Positions 25,179 to 33,702 of a stretch of DNA of 64,000 nucleotides are shown here, in pieces (the first letter of the stretch is position 1; each line of letters begins with the position of its first letter). Where the stretch lies: the NCBI GenBank assembly GCA_947167445.1, contig CAMVID010000006.1, forward strand, positions 62,001 through 126,000. Reading direction: 5' to 3'. The stretch is from G11 sp947167445. GTDB taxonomy: Bacteria; Bacillota; Clostridia; Lachnospirales; Lachnospiraceae. Below the pieces are notes generated by a model, which was not told the origin of the DNA, ran no database searches, and saw nothing but the letters and a program-made list of their open reading frames with translations. The position numbers and the translations under genes are program-made.

Positions 25179-26561
25179 TTATTTACCCATACAAAACTTG
25201 GAAAAAATTTCATTGACCAAATCATCGTCAACTTCTTCCCCAATAATTCTTCCAAGTGAAGAGTAAGCACTCATCAAATCGATAGACAGAAAATCTTCAG
25301 GCATATCATTATTAAGACTGTCCAAAACCATGTTTAAGCTTTTCTTTGCTTCTTCAAGGGCTGCCTTATGTCTTAGTGATGTTATGTAAACCTCTCTGTC
25401 AGTCTTAAGTTCTCCTCTAAAGAAGAGATTTTCCAGGGTTTTCTCAAATAAATCCAATCCTTCCTTTAATGTCATGGAAGTTTTGATAATGGGACAGCCT
25501 GAAGGAATCTTTCCTTTTAAAGTATCCTCATCAACAATTGTATTTAAGTCGGATTTATTAAGAAGAACTATGGATTTCTTTTTCTTGATTATCTCTATGA
25601 TTTCTTCATCAGAATCATCCAAAGGTTTTGATGAATCAACAACATAAATTATCAAATCGGCATCCTTAGAAGAATCATATGCTTTTTCAACGCCGATCTT
25701 CTCAACCACATCCTCAGTTTTTCTGATTCCTGCGGTATCAATAAGATTTAAAGAAATACCTGAGAGACGAATGTTTTCCTCCAGAGTATCTCTTGTGGTT
25801 CCGGCAATATCTGTAACTATTGCTCTTTCCTCTCCAACCAGTGCATTAAGAAGTGATGATTTTCCTGCATTTGGTTTTCCGAGAATTACTGTCTTTATAC
25901 CTTCCTTGATAAGTCTTCCGTCATCATAGGAATCAATAAGATTCTCTATAACTGAAAGTTCCTCATCAAGAATACTCTTAAGTCTCTTTGGATAACCCTC
26001 AAGGGAAATATGTTCAGGATCATCCAAAGCAGACTCAATAAAAGCAATCTCATAAATCAGCTTCTTTCTGATTTCTGAGATACTGTTAAACAAGGAACCG
26101 GAAAGCTGCTTCATTCCTATTTCAAGAGCATGCTTGCTTCCGGCACCGATAACGTCCATAACGGCTTCTGCTTCGGTAAGGTCGATTCTTCCGTTTAAGA
26201 AAGCTCTCTTGGTAAACTCACCGGGTTCAGCAATTCTTGCACCCTTTGAAAGAACAAGTTCAAGAATTCTGCGCACCATAAGAACACCGCCATGACAATT
26301 TATCTCAACGGTGTCCTCCTTGGTGTAAGACTTAGGTCCCTTCATTAAAGAAACCATTACTTCATCAATCTTTGAATCCCCATCCATTATGAAACCATAA
26401 TGGATAGTGTGGGATTCATAGTTTGAAAAAGATTTATGTCCTGATGAATTAACAAATATTTCATCGGTAATTCTTATAGCTTCGGGACCGCTTAATCTGA
26501 CAATACCTATACCGGATTCATTTAATGCCGTAGCAATAGCCGCTATCGTATCGTTATACAT
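25179..26561 (-). CDS. mnmE: tRNA modification GTPase MnmE
   Basis: 460 residues (TrmE). The N-terminal tetrahydrofolate-binding domain starts MYNDTIAAIATALNESGIGIVRLSG. The inserted G domain has G1 GKPNAGKSSLLN, the DIAGTTRD loop, DTAG and NKSD. The C-terminus ends FCMGK, the conserved C-x-GK motif with the catalytic cysteine region. Partner of MnmG in U34 modification. It lies 3 nt after jag. Confidence 0.97.
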   Translation of the reverse strand: MYNDTIAAIATALNESGIGIVRLSGPEAIRITDEIFVNSSGHKSFSNYESHTIHYGFIMDGDSKIDEVMVSLMKGPKSYTKEDTVEINCHGGVLMVRRILELVLSKGARIAEPGEFTKRAFLNGRIDLTEAEAVMDVIGAGSKHALEIGMKQLSGSLFNSISEIRKKLIYEIAFIESALDDPEHISLEGYPKRLKSILDEELSVIENLIDSYDDGRLIKEGIKTVILGKPNAGKSSLLNALVGEERAIVTDIAGTTRDTLEENIRLSGISLNLIDTAGIRKTEDVVEKIGVEKAYDSSKDADLIIYVVDSSKPLDDSDEEIIEIIKKKKSIVLLNKSDLNTIVDEDTLKGKIPSGCPIIKTSMTLKEGLDLFEKTLENLFFRGELKTDREVYITSLRHKAALEEAKKSLNMVLDSLNNDMPEDFLSIDLMSAYSSLGRIIGEEVDDDLVNEIFSKFCMGK

Positions 26562-26564
26562 AGA

Positions 26565-27194
26565 TTAGTTTGCTTTTTTAAGTGAAACGATTACTCTTCT
26601 GAAAGGTTCTTCGCCCTCTGAATGAGTTGTAACATACTTATCATTCTGTAATGCAGAGTGAATAATTCTTCTCTCATAAGGATTCATGGGCTCAAGAGAA
26701 ACTGATCTTTTAGTTCTCTTAACCTTAAATGAAATGTTCTTAGCAAGATTTTCAAGAGTTTCTTTTCTTCTTGCTCTGTAATCTTCAGTGTCAAGCTTAA
26801 CACGAATGTAATCCTCAACACCTTTATTGATCACAAGAGATACAAGATACTGTAAAGAATCAAGAGTCTGTCCTCTCTTACCGATAAGAACACCCATCTC
26901 ATCTCCGCTTAAGTCAATATCCATTGTCTTTTCAGCTTCGTCATACTTAACATTGATAACAACAGTCATGTTCATAGCTGCAAAAACATCATTGAGGAAT
27001 TCCTTTGCAACGTCTGTTAAAGAACCTTTAACTCTTGCTTTGATAACTGAAGGCTTTGAACCGATTCCAAGAAATCCGTTGCTTCCTTCCTCAACAACAA
27101 TATAGTCAAGCTTATCACTTGTAATGGAAAGCTTCTGACAAGCTTCTGTAATAGCATCTTCCAATGTCTTTGCGCTTATCTCAATATAATCCAT
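26565..27194 (-). CDS. jag: RNA-binding protein Jag/KhpB (SpoIIIJ-associated)
   Basis: 209 residues in three parts: an N-terminal Jag_N domain (MDYIEISAKTLEDAITEACQKL...GFLGIGSKPSVIKAR), a KH domain (GVLIGKRGQTLDSLQYLVS, about 95-115) and a C-terminal R3H domain (MNPYERRIIHSALQ, then SEGEEPFRRVIV). It binds RNA, probably with KhpA, and affects cell elongation in streptococci. Directly after yidC, as in most Firmicutes. Confidence 0.95.
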   Translation of the reverse strand: MDYIEISAKTLEDAITEACQKLSITSDKLDYIVVEEGSNGFLGIGSKPSVIKARVKGSLTDVAKEFLNDVFAAMNMTVVINVKYDEAEKTMDIDLSGDEMGVLIGKRGQTLDSLQYLVSLVINKGVEDYIRVKLDTEDYRARRKETLENLAKNISFKVKRTKRSVSLEPMNPYERRIIHSALQNDKYVTTHSEGEEPFRRVIVSLKKAN

Positions 27195-27211
27195 ACCTAA
27201 CCTCCGTCCAA

Positions 27212-28477
27212 TTACTTATTGTTTTTCTCGTTGTACTCTCTTACCATATTAGCTTTGGCTGCAATACTTCCTGCCTTGGGAGCACTCTTTGGAGCATTGT
27301 TTGAATCTGATTTATTTACGCTGTTTGCAATAGAACTGATATTTTTGGTTTTCATTGTTGCAATATTGTTAACCTTATTGGGATCAATTCCTGCTTTGGC
27401 AAGCTTTTTATTTCTCTTCTCAACATTCGTCTTGATAAGCTCATCAAGATCCATCTTATCAATATGCTTGTTGATGATAATCTGCTGAATACTTCTTACA
27501 ACTGCACCGGCAATCCAGTAGATACCCATACCTGCGGGAAGTGTGTAACAGAAGAATGCAGACATAAGGGGCATCATAATGTTCATTGTCTTCATTGAAG
27601 AAGCCATTGAATTTGCCTGAGGATCATTGCTGGGTGCCTGCTGAGGCATAAGCTTTGTGTTAATCCACTGTGTAACTGCAGATAAAATAGGAATAATAAA
27701 TGCAGCTGCAACCATTAAGTAAGCTTTGGAATCAAGTGCCTCATGAACCATAACAGAAGGTGAGTTGGCAATGTTGATTCCCAAGAAATTATTGAATCTT
27801 CCAAGTAATGAAACTGTGTTTTCAACGTGATCCTTTAAAGAAGGATACTGTGTACCTATACTTAAAAGCTCACTTGTTGAAGCCTTGTTCAATACATCAA
27901 CGTATGTATTCTGTACATATGTTGTAACACCGCTTGTGAAACTCTCATTGGTAAACTGCTTTGCATAATAAGAAGCGTTCTTGAATGTCTGGATGAATTC
28001 AGCACTTCCGGGCTGTTTGATAAGTTCATCAACAAGAGGGAAGAATGCTTCTTTGATTTTTGTTACATATGCAGGCATTCTGTAAATAACCTGATAGAGA
28101 GCAAAAAGGATAGGCATCTGAATCAAAAGCTGAACACAGCCACCGGTAGGAGAAACTCCGTACTTATTATAAACAGCCTGTGTTTCCTGATTCATGGCAG
28201 CCATTGAATCATTGTCTTTTTTACCTTTATACTTTTCTCTGATTGCTGTCAGCTCAGGATTCATCTTTGCTGAAAGCTTTGAGAACTTCTGTTGCTTAAT
28301 TGTAAGCGGCATCAAAAGTAAGTAGATAACAATGGTGAATATAATAATTGATAAACCAATGTTGGGAATGCCGATAAGATCAAGAACATAGAAGATACCT
28401 TCCATGACATATCCCAAAAGTTTCGCAATGAAACCAATGATGAAGGTATCACTCTGAGTTAATACTAAACCGTTCAT
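27212..28477 (-). CDS. yidC: Membrane protein insertase YidC/Oxa1 family
   Basis: 421 residues. It inserts and folds membrane proteins, with or without Sec. The conserved core is recognisable: helix ending IVIYLLLMPLTIKQQKFSKLSAKMNPEL with its cytosolic hairpin, PTGGCVQLLIQMPILFALYQVIYRMP, and late helices MPLMSAFFCYTLPAGMGIYWIAGAVVR. No lipoprotein cysteine, unlike Bacillus SpoIIIJ, and a long loop of about 110 residues sits between the core helices. The tail is basic and disordered, probably ribosome-facing. Its start (ATG 28477, GGAAAGGAT site) overlaps the yidD end by 29 nt. Confidence 0.95.
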   Translation of the reverse strand: MNGLVLTQSDTFIIGFIAKLLGYVMEGIFYVLDLIGIPNIGLSIIIFTIVIYLLLMPLTIKQQKFSKLSAKMNPELTAIREKYKGKKDNDSMAAMNQETQAVYNKYGVSPTGGCVQLLIQMPILFALYQVIYRMPAYVTKIKEAFFPLVDELIKQPGSAEFIQTFKNASYYAKQFTNESFTSGVTTYVQNTYVDVLNKASTSELLSIGTQYPSLKDHVENTVSLLGRFNNFLGINIANSPSVMVHEALDSKAYLMVAAAFIIPILSAVTQWINTKLMPQQAPSNDPQANSMASSMKTMNIMMPLMSAFFCYTLPAGMGIYWIAGAVVRSIQQIIINKHIDKMDLDELIKTNVEKRNKKLAKAGIDPNKVNNIATMKTKNISSIANSVNKSDSNNAPKSAPKAGSIAAKANMVREYNEKNNK

Positions 28478-28724
28478 TTTTATCCTTTCCGTATTTTATT
28501 TTTTTACACGAAAAATCAGGGACGGGGTCATACCCTCCCTTGGAAAAAGGATTACATCTTATGATTCTCCATGCAGCCAGGCCGCTTCCTTTTAATGCTC
28601 CATACCTCTCAATTGCTTCCAAACCATATTCTGAGCAGGTGGGATAATATGGACATTTAAAATTCTTAGTTGGAGATATATATTTTCTATAAAAATGAAT
28701 TAGAGCAATTAAAATCTTCTTCAT
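28449..28724 (-). CDS. yidD: Membrane protein insertion efficiency factor YidD
   Basis: 91 residues. The family core is present: IHFYRKYISPTK, CPYYPTCSEYGLEAIERYG, and RIIRCNPFSKGGYDPVP. YidD assists YidC-dependent insertion at the membrane. It overlaps rnpA by 4 nt and yidC by 29 nt. Confidence 0.95.
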   Translation of the reverse strand: MKKILIALIHFYRKYISPTKNFKCPYYPTCSEYGLEAIERYGALKGSGLAAWRIIRCNPFSKGGYDPVPDFSCKKIKYGKDKNERFSINSE

Positions 28725-29083
28725 TTCGATTCTGACTTACGGTTATCTTCATTGATAATTCCGTGAAGCCTTCCAAGATGTAAAATTGCGCTTTCAGTTT
28801 CTGCATAGGTTACTTCCGAAGCGCCTTTTCTTGCAACGATTACAATATCCAAACCACTATTGAATACCTTTTCGTGTAATCGATAACTTTCGCGGATCAG
28901 TCTTGTAATTCTGTGTCTTACTACACTGTTTCCGACTTTCTTACTAACACTTATTCCTATCCGGTTGCCATTTTCCTCATTTTTTAATACGTACATAACG
29001 AAAAACTTATTTGCATAAGATTTTCCGTTTTTATATACGGATTGGAACATGTAATTTTTCTTAAGAGACTCTGTAAATATCAT
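28721..29083 (-). CDS. rnpA: Ribonuclease P protein component
   Basis: 120 residues, very basic. The RNR-type helix GISVSKKVGNSVVRHRITRLIRESYR (about 43-68) is the RNase P protein signature that contacts the catalytic RNA. It matures the 5' ends of tRNAs. A terminator-like hairpin separates it from rpmH, so rnpA expression probably depends on read-through from rpmH. Confidence 0.95.
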   Translation of the reverse strand: MIFTESLKKNYMFQSVYKNGKSYANKFFVMYVLKNEENGNRIGISVSKKVGNSVVRHRITRLIRESYRLHEKVFNSGLDIVIVARKGASEVTYAETESAILHLGRLHGIINEDNRKSESK

Positions 29084-29094
29084 AATATTTAAAG

Positions 29095-29126
29095 AGAGAA
29101 AAAAAGGTCACAATACTGTGACCTTA
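29095..29126 (-). terminator. Hairpin terminator/attenuator between rpmH and rnpA
   Basis: On the minus strand GGTCACA pairs with TGTGACC around GTAT and is followed by seven T residues. It begins 3-4 nt after the rpmH stop. It fits a partial terminator giving much more L34 mRNA than RNase P mRNA. Confidence 0.85.
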
Positions 29127-29258
29127 AGCTGATAAAATCTTTCTTCCCTTTGCTCTTCTGGAAGCCAAAACTTTTCTTCCGCCGGGAGTACTCATTCTTG
29201 CTCTAAAGCCATGTACTTTACTTCTCTGTCTGTTCTTAGGCTGAAATGTCATTTTCAT
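29124..29258 (-). CDS. rpmH: 50S ribosomal protein L34
   Basis: 44 residues read directly from the sequence: MKMTFQPKNRQRSKVHGF, then RARMSTPGGRKVLASRRAKG, then RKILSA. This is the complete, highly basic L34. AGGAGG lies eight bases before the ATG. It is the first minus-strand gene left of oriC. Confidence 0.97.
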   Translation of the reverse strand: MKMTFQPKNRQRSKVHGFRARMSTPGGRKVLASRRAKGRKILSA

Positions 29259-29379
29259 AATAGCTGCACCTCCTTTTCCTACGGAAAATAGCATACTGAT
29301 TGTAAATGATTATATTTTAAAAGTCAAGAAAAATAAGTATTTTCCAAGTTTTAAAAAATTATAAAAAAATTTTATCCCC

Positions 29380-29603
29380 TCTATCCACATAGTTATCAAC
29401 ATAAATCTAATTTACATAATTAGAATAAAATAAATGTGTATAACTTGTGGATATAAATACTTTACTTGTTTATTACATGTGAAAAAGTACCTATAACACT
29501 AATAAAATCGTGTTCATTATTCAAAAACATTATCCACCTAACACAGATACATAATAGTAGATATGTAAACTTTTAACCTGGTTTATCCACATGGTGTGGA
29601 AAA
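29380..29603. other. Chromosomal replication origin (oriC), DnaA-box cluster
   Basis: The 457-bp gap between rpmH and dnaA is very AT-rich and holds at least seven DnaA-box-like 9-mers. One is perfect: TTATCCACA at 29583-29591. Six have one mismatch: 29381 (CTATCCACA), 29393 (TTATCAACA), 29435 (TGTGTATAA), 29446 (TGTGGATAT), 29530 (TTATCCACC) and 29595 (TGTGGAAAA). The run ATAGTAGAT at about 29554 could be a DnaA-trio element. Genes on both sides read outward, as expected at an origin. The exact unwinding site is not certain. Confidence 0.9.
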
Positions 29604-29635
29604 CTTTTAACCCATTTTCACATTTGGTTGATAAA

Positions 29636-29664
29636 TTGAAAAATTAAATCTTTTAGGGTATGAT
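29636..29664 (+). promoter_or_regulatory. dnaA promoter
   Basis: TTGAAA (29636-29641) and TATGAT (29659-29664) are separated by exactly 17 bp, about 50 bp ahead of the dnaA start and just downstream of two DnaA boxes, which would allow DnaA autoregulation. Confidence 0.65.
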
Positions 29665-29715
29665 AGATAAGTATATTTCTATTCTATTTATATAAGGAAA
29701 CATTGAGGTAAAACA

Positions 29716-31077
29716 GTGGATTTAATTAAGGAAAAGTGGGAAGAAATAAAGGAATCAATGAAGAAAGAATATGATCTTTCTCCTGTTTCATACAGTACAT
29801 GGATCAGTCCTTTAAAATATGGTTCAACAAAGAACAATATTGTAACAATTTTAATACCTTCAGACCAGGCTCATGCTCTTAATTATATTTCTACAAAGTA
29901 TAAGAGTTTCTTTCAGGTTACCATTTCTGAAATGTTAAGTGACAATTATGAAGTGACTTTTGAACTTGAAAAAGAATTCAATGAAGAGGAAGAAGCTCAT
30001 AATTCAAAGAATAATACAACATCAAAGTCTGTAAATAATGAAGATAATTCTAATCTTAATCCCAAATATACATTTGATACATTCATTGTAGGAACCAATA
30101 ACAGATTTGCACATTCTGCTTCTTTGGCTGTAGCTGAATCTCCCGGAGAAGTTTATAACCCTTTGTTTATATATGGTGGTGCCGGACTTGGCAAAACTCA
30201 CCTTATGCATTCAATAGGACATTTCATTTTGGAAAACAATCCAAAAATGAAAATTCTTTATGTAACAAGTGAACAGTTTACAAATGAGGTTATTGAATCT
30301 ATCAGATCCGGTAATGCTCAGGCTATGACCAAACTGAGAGATAAATACAGAACAGTTGATGTTCTTATGATTGACGATGTTCAATTTATAATAGGAAAAG
30401 AAAGTACACAGGAAGAATTCTTCCATACTTTTAATGCATTAAGAACAGCCGGTAAACAGATAGTCCTTTCATCTGATAAACCTCCAAAAGAAATGGAAAC
30501 TCTGGATGAAAGATTCCGTTCAAGATTTGAATGGGGATTAATAGCAGATATTCAGCAGCCTGATTATGAAACACGTGTAGCTATTCTTCTAAAAAATGCT
30601 GATAACTATGATAAACAGATTGATCAGTCAATCATTGAATATATAGCTACAAATATTACTTCCAATATAAGAGAACTTGAAGGTGCTTTTAACAGAGTTA
30701 TTGCTCTTTCCAAATTAAATAAAGTAAATCTTACAATGGAAGTAGCTGAAGAAGCTCTTAAAGATATAGTTAATCCAAATAAACAAAGAGAAATAACACC
30801 AAATCTTATTATTGAAGTAGTTGCAGAACATTATGGAGTATCTGCTTCAGATATTACTTCCAAAAGAAGAAACCAGGAGTTTGTTCTTCCCAGACAGATT
30901 GTTATGTATCTTTGCAGACAATTAACAGAAGTATCTTTAAATAATGTAGGTAAAATTCTTGGTAAAAAAGATCACACCACAGTTATCCACGGTGTAAATA
31001 AGATTGAAGAGGATATCAAGAAAAACGAAGAGTTAAAAAATAATATTGACGCAATTATTAAGAAGATTAATCCTTAA
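29716..31077 (+). CDS. dnaA: Chromosomal replication initiator protein DnaA
   Basis: 453 residues starting with GTG after a GAGGT site. Domain I is at about 1-85, a linker rich in N, S and E follows, the AAA+ domain has Walker A GGAGLGKTHL (about 155-164) and Walker B VLMIDDVQF, and domain IV ends with the DnaA-box-reading helix-turn-helix including GKKDHTTVIHGVNKI. It opens oriC. Lower codon GC than the left-arm genes, as is common for dnaA-dnaN. Confidence 0.98.
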   Translation: MDLIKEKWEEIKESMKKEYDLSPVSYSTWISPLKYGSTKNNIVTILIPSDQAHALNYISTKYKSFFQVTISEMLSDNYEVTFELEKEFNEEEEAHNSKNNTTSKSVNNEDNSNLNPKYTFDTFIVGTNNRFAHSASLAVAESPGEVYNPLFIYGGAGLGKTHLMHSIGHFILENNPKMKILYVTSEQFTNEVIESIRSGNAQAMTKLRDKYRTVDVLMIDDVQFIIGKESTQEEFFHTFNALRTAGKQIVLSSDKPPKEMETLDERFRSRFEWGLIADIQQPDYETRVAILLKNADNYDKQIDQSIIEYIATNITSNIRELEGAFNRVIALSKLNKVNLTMEVAEEALKDIVNPNKQREITPNLIIEVVAEHYGVSASDITSKRRNQEFVLPRQIVMYLCRQLTEVSLNNVGKILGKKDHTTVIHGVNKIEEDIKKNEELKNNIDAIIKKINP

Positions 31078-31151
31078 TATTTCCACATTTATCGGTATTT
31101 CCTGAACATCTTATTAACAAGTTATAAGTATCTTTTTTTACTGAAAAATAG

Positions 31152-31174
31152 TATAATAGAAAGGGTTTTCCACA
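31152..31174 (+). promoter_or_regulatory. Probable dnaN promoter with overlapping DnaA-box-like site
   Basis: TATAAT at 31152-31157 in the dnaA-dnaN gap (190 bp), with no clear -35. TTTTCCACA at 31166-31174 would lie at the transcription start, so DnaA could affect dnaN expression. Confidence 0.4.
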
Positions 31175-31267
31175 TATCAACATCTATTAATACTATAAAT
31201 ACTAATAATATTATTATTTATATATTATATGGGTTGCCCACCCATTAGTACGAAGGGAGCTTTACAC

Positions 31268-32380
31268 ATGAAAATAGTTGTATCAAAACAAAATCTTTTA
31301 AACGGAGTTCAAATAGTTTCAAAGGCAGTTCCTAATAAAACTACCATGACTATTCTTGAATGTATTTTAATTGATACTACTTCTGGCAAGATTAAATTAA
31401 CAGCAAATGATACAGAGCTTGGTATTGAAACTGTTATTGATGGTGAAATTATAGAAAAGGGAATGATTGCTCTTGATGCAAAGCTGTTATCAGAGATAGT
31501 AAGAAAGCTTCCTGACAGTGATGTAACTATTGAAAATGATGAAAGCAGTTTTAAGACGATAATTACATGTGAGAAATCCAATTTTAATATAATTGGAAAA
31601 TCAGGAGATGAGTTCTCATATCTTCCTGTTATTGAGAGAGAAGATTCAATTGTTATTTCTCAGTTTGCTCTTAAAGAAGTGATTTTACAAACCATATTCT
31701 CAATTGCAAACAATGAGAATAATAAACAGATGACAGGTGAACTCTTTGAGATTAAAGATAATGTATTAAAAGTTGTTTCCCTGGATGGTCACAGAATTTC
31801 ACTTCGTAAGATTGAAATGAAGAACAGTTACGAAGACAAGAAAGTAATTGTTCCCGGAAAGACCTTATCTGAAATAAGCAAGATCATTTCAGGTGATGCT
31901 GATAAGGATGTAAATATTTACTTTACACCCAAGCATATTTTATTTGAGTTTGATAATACACTTGTTGTTTCCAGACTTATCGAAGGTGAATACTTCAAGA
32001 TTGATCAGATGTTATCCTCCGATTATGAAACAAAAGTTAAGATTAATAAAAAAGAATTTCTTGATTGTATAGACAGAGCTACTCTTCTTGTAAAAGAAGG
32101 TGATAAGAAACCTATCATTATCCACATTACTGACGGAAAGATGGAATTAAAGATTAATTCAGTTCTCGGAAGTATGAATGAGGATATTGATATCGAGAAG
32201 AGCGGTAAAGATATCATGATTGGATTTAATCCAAAATTCCTTATTGATGCTCTTAAAGTAATTGATGATGAATTGATTGATATTTATCTTGTTAATTCAA
32301 AAGCTCCCTGCTTTATCAAGAATGAAGAAGAAAGTTATATTTACTTAATTCTTCCCATCAACTTTAATACGGTTGAATAA
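31268..32380 (+). CDS. dnaN: DNA polymerase III beta subunit (sliding clamp)
   Basis: 370 residues from ATG 31268, chosen because AAGGGAG lies nearby upstream; an in-frame ATG at 31229 would add a non-homologous 13 residues. The three repeated clamp domains can be followed (MKIVVSKQNLLNGVQIVSKAVP, then SLDGHRISLRKI at the end of the second, and LILPINF at the end of the third). It is a processivity factor for replication. Confidence 0.97.
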   Translation: MKIVVSKQNLLNGVQIVSKAVPNKTTMTILECILIDTTSGKIKLTANDTELGIETVIDGEIIEKGMIALDAKLLSEIVRKLPDSDVTIENDESSFKTIITCEKSNFNIIGKSGDEFSYLPVIEREDSIVISQFALKEVILQTIFSIANNENNKQMTGELFEIKDNVLKVVSLDGHRISLRKIEMKNSYEDKKVIVPGKTLSEISKIISGDADKDVNIYFTPKHILFEFDNTLVVSRLIEGEYFKIDQMLSSDYETKVKINKKEFLDCIDRATLLVKEGDKKPIIIHITDGKMELKINSVLGSMNEDIDIEKSGKDIMIGFNPKFLIDALKVIDDELIDIYLVNSKAPCFIKNEEESYIYLILPINFNTVE

Positions 32381-32389
32381 AGGAACAAA

Positions 32390-32596
32390 ATGGAAGTTAT
32401 TAAACTTAGAGAAGAATATATTAAATTGGGACAGGCGCTTAAAGCAGCCGGTCTGGTTGAAAATGGTGTAGATGCCAAATATGCAATAACCGATGGACTT
32501 GTAAAAGTTAACGGTGAGGTTGAAGTACAAAGAGGCAAGAAGTTATACGCCGGGGACATTGTAGAATTTGAAGGAGAAAAGATTAAGATAGAATGA
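32390..32596 (+). CDS. yaaA: S4 RNA-binding domain protein YaaA
   Basis: 68 residues covering one S4 domain (REEYIKLGQALKAAGLV, then GLVKVNGEVEVQRGKKLYAGD). It is conserved between dnaN and recF in Firmicutes. RNA binding is expected; the precise role is unclear, though links to ribosome assembly have been proposed. It starts 9 nt after dnaN and overlaps recF by 4 nt. Confidence 0.92.
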   Translation: MEVIKLREEYIKLGQALKAAGLVENGVDAKYAITDGLVKVNGEVEVQRGKKLYAGDIVEFEGEKIKIE

Positions 32597-33702
32597 TTAT
32601 TAAATCTATCGAACTTGCGGATTACAGAAACTATGATTCAATAAAACTTGATTTCTGTAACGGTCGTAATATTCTTTATGGATCCAATGCCCAGGGAAAG
32701 ACAAATGTGCTTGAATCTATTTACATGATTGCAACCACAAAGTCCCATAAAGGTACCAAAGACAAAGATATTATCAACTTCAACAAGGAAGAAGCTCATA
32801 TAAGAGCAATAATAGAAAAAGATAACCTTGAAACAAGAATTGATATGCACCTTAGAAAGAATAAATCAAAGGGCATAGCAATTGATGGAAACAGAATAAA
32901 AAAGGCATCAGAACTTCTTGGAATTTTAAATGTTGTTTTCTTTTCTCCCGAGGATTTGTCGATAATAAAAAATGGACCGGCTGAACGCCGCCATTTTGCT
33001 GATATGGAACTTTGTCAGCTTGATCCTTTTTATCTTTATAATCTCAATAACTACAACAAAATAATTAATCAGAGAAACAAACTCCTTAAGGATATGTACT
33101 TTAATCCCTCCTTAAGGGAGACTTTGAATATTTGGGACAGCCAGTTAGTATCTTTCGGAAGCAAGATAATTGAAAGAAGAATAAAATTTGCCGAACAGCT
33201 TAATGAAATCATTTACGATATTCATTACAAATTATCCGGCGGCAAAGAAAAAATAAAAGTAATATATGAGCCTGATGTCAATATTTCTGATTACGAGGAG
33301 AAATTAAGATTAAGTCAGGAGAAAGATATTAAGTTAAAACAGACAAATGTAGGTCCTCACAGAGATGATTTTTCATTTTTAAACGGGGACATCGATATAA
33401 GAAAGTTTGGTTCCCAGGGACAGCAAAGAACTGCCGCTCTCTCACTTAAACTTTCAGAAATAGAAATTATGAAAAAGATAACAAAAGACGATCCTGTTTT
33501 ACTTCTTGATGATGTTTTATCGGAGCTGGACGGAGAAAGACAGAATTATCTTTTGAACAGTATAGGTAATATACAAACTATTATTACCTGTACGGGATTA
33601 GATGAGTTTATTGATCATAGATTCGCAATAGACAGGGTATTCAAAATATCCGAAGGTTCTGTTGTCGCAGGAAATGAGGGAATAAATGAGCAGCAAGAAT
33701 AA
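32593..33702 (+). CDS. recF: DNA replication and repair protein RecF
   Basis: 369-residue SMC-like ATPase. Walker A is YGSNAQGKTNVLE at about 29-41, signature region FGSQGQQRTAALSLKLSE, and Walker B PVLLLDDVLSELD. It loads RecA at gapped DNA with RecO and RecR. It overlaps both yaaA (4 nt) and gyrB (17 nt). Confidence 0.96.
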   Translation: MIIKSIELADYRNYDSIKLDFCNGRNILYGSNAQGKTNVLESIYMIATTKSHKGTKDKDIINFNKEEAHIRAIIEKDNLETRIDMHLRKNKSKGIAIDGNRIKKASELLGILNVVFFSPEDLSIIKNGPAERRHFADMELCQLDPFYLYNLNNYNKIINQRNKLLKDMYFNPSLRETLNIWDSQLVSFGSKIIERRIKFAEQLNEIIYDIHYKLSGGKEKIKVIYEPDVNISDYEEKLRLSQEKDIKLKQTNVGPHRDDFSFLNGDIDIRKFGSQGQQRTAALSLKLSEIEIMKKITKDDPVLLLDDVLSELDGERQNYLLNSIGNIQTIITCTGLDEFIDHRFAIDRVFKISEGSVVAGNEGINEQQE

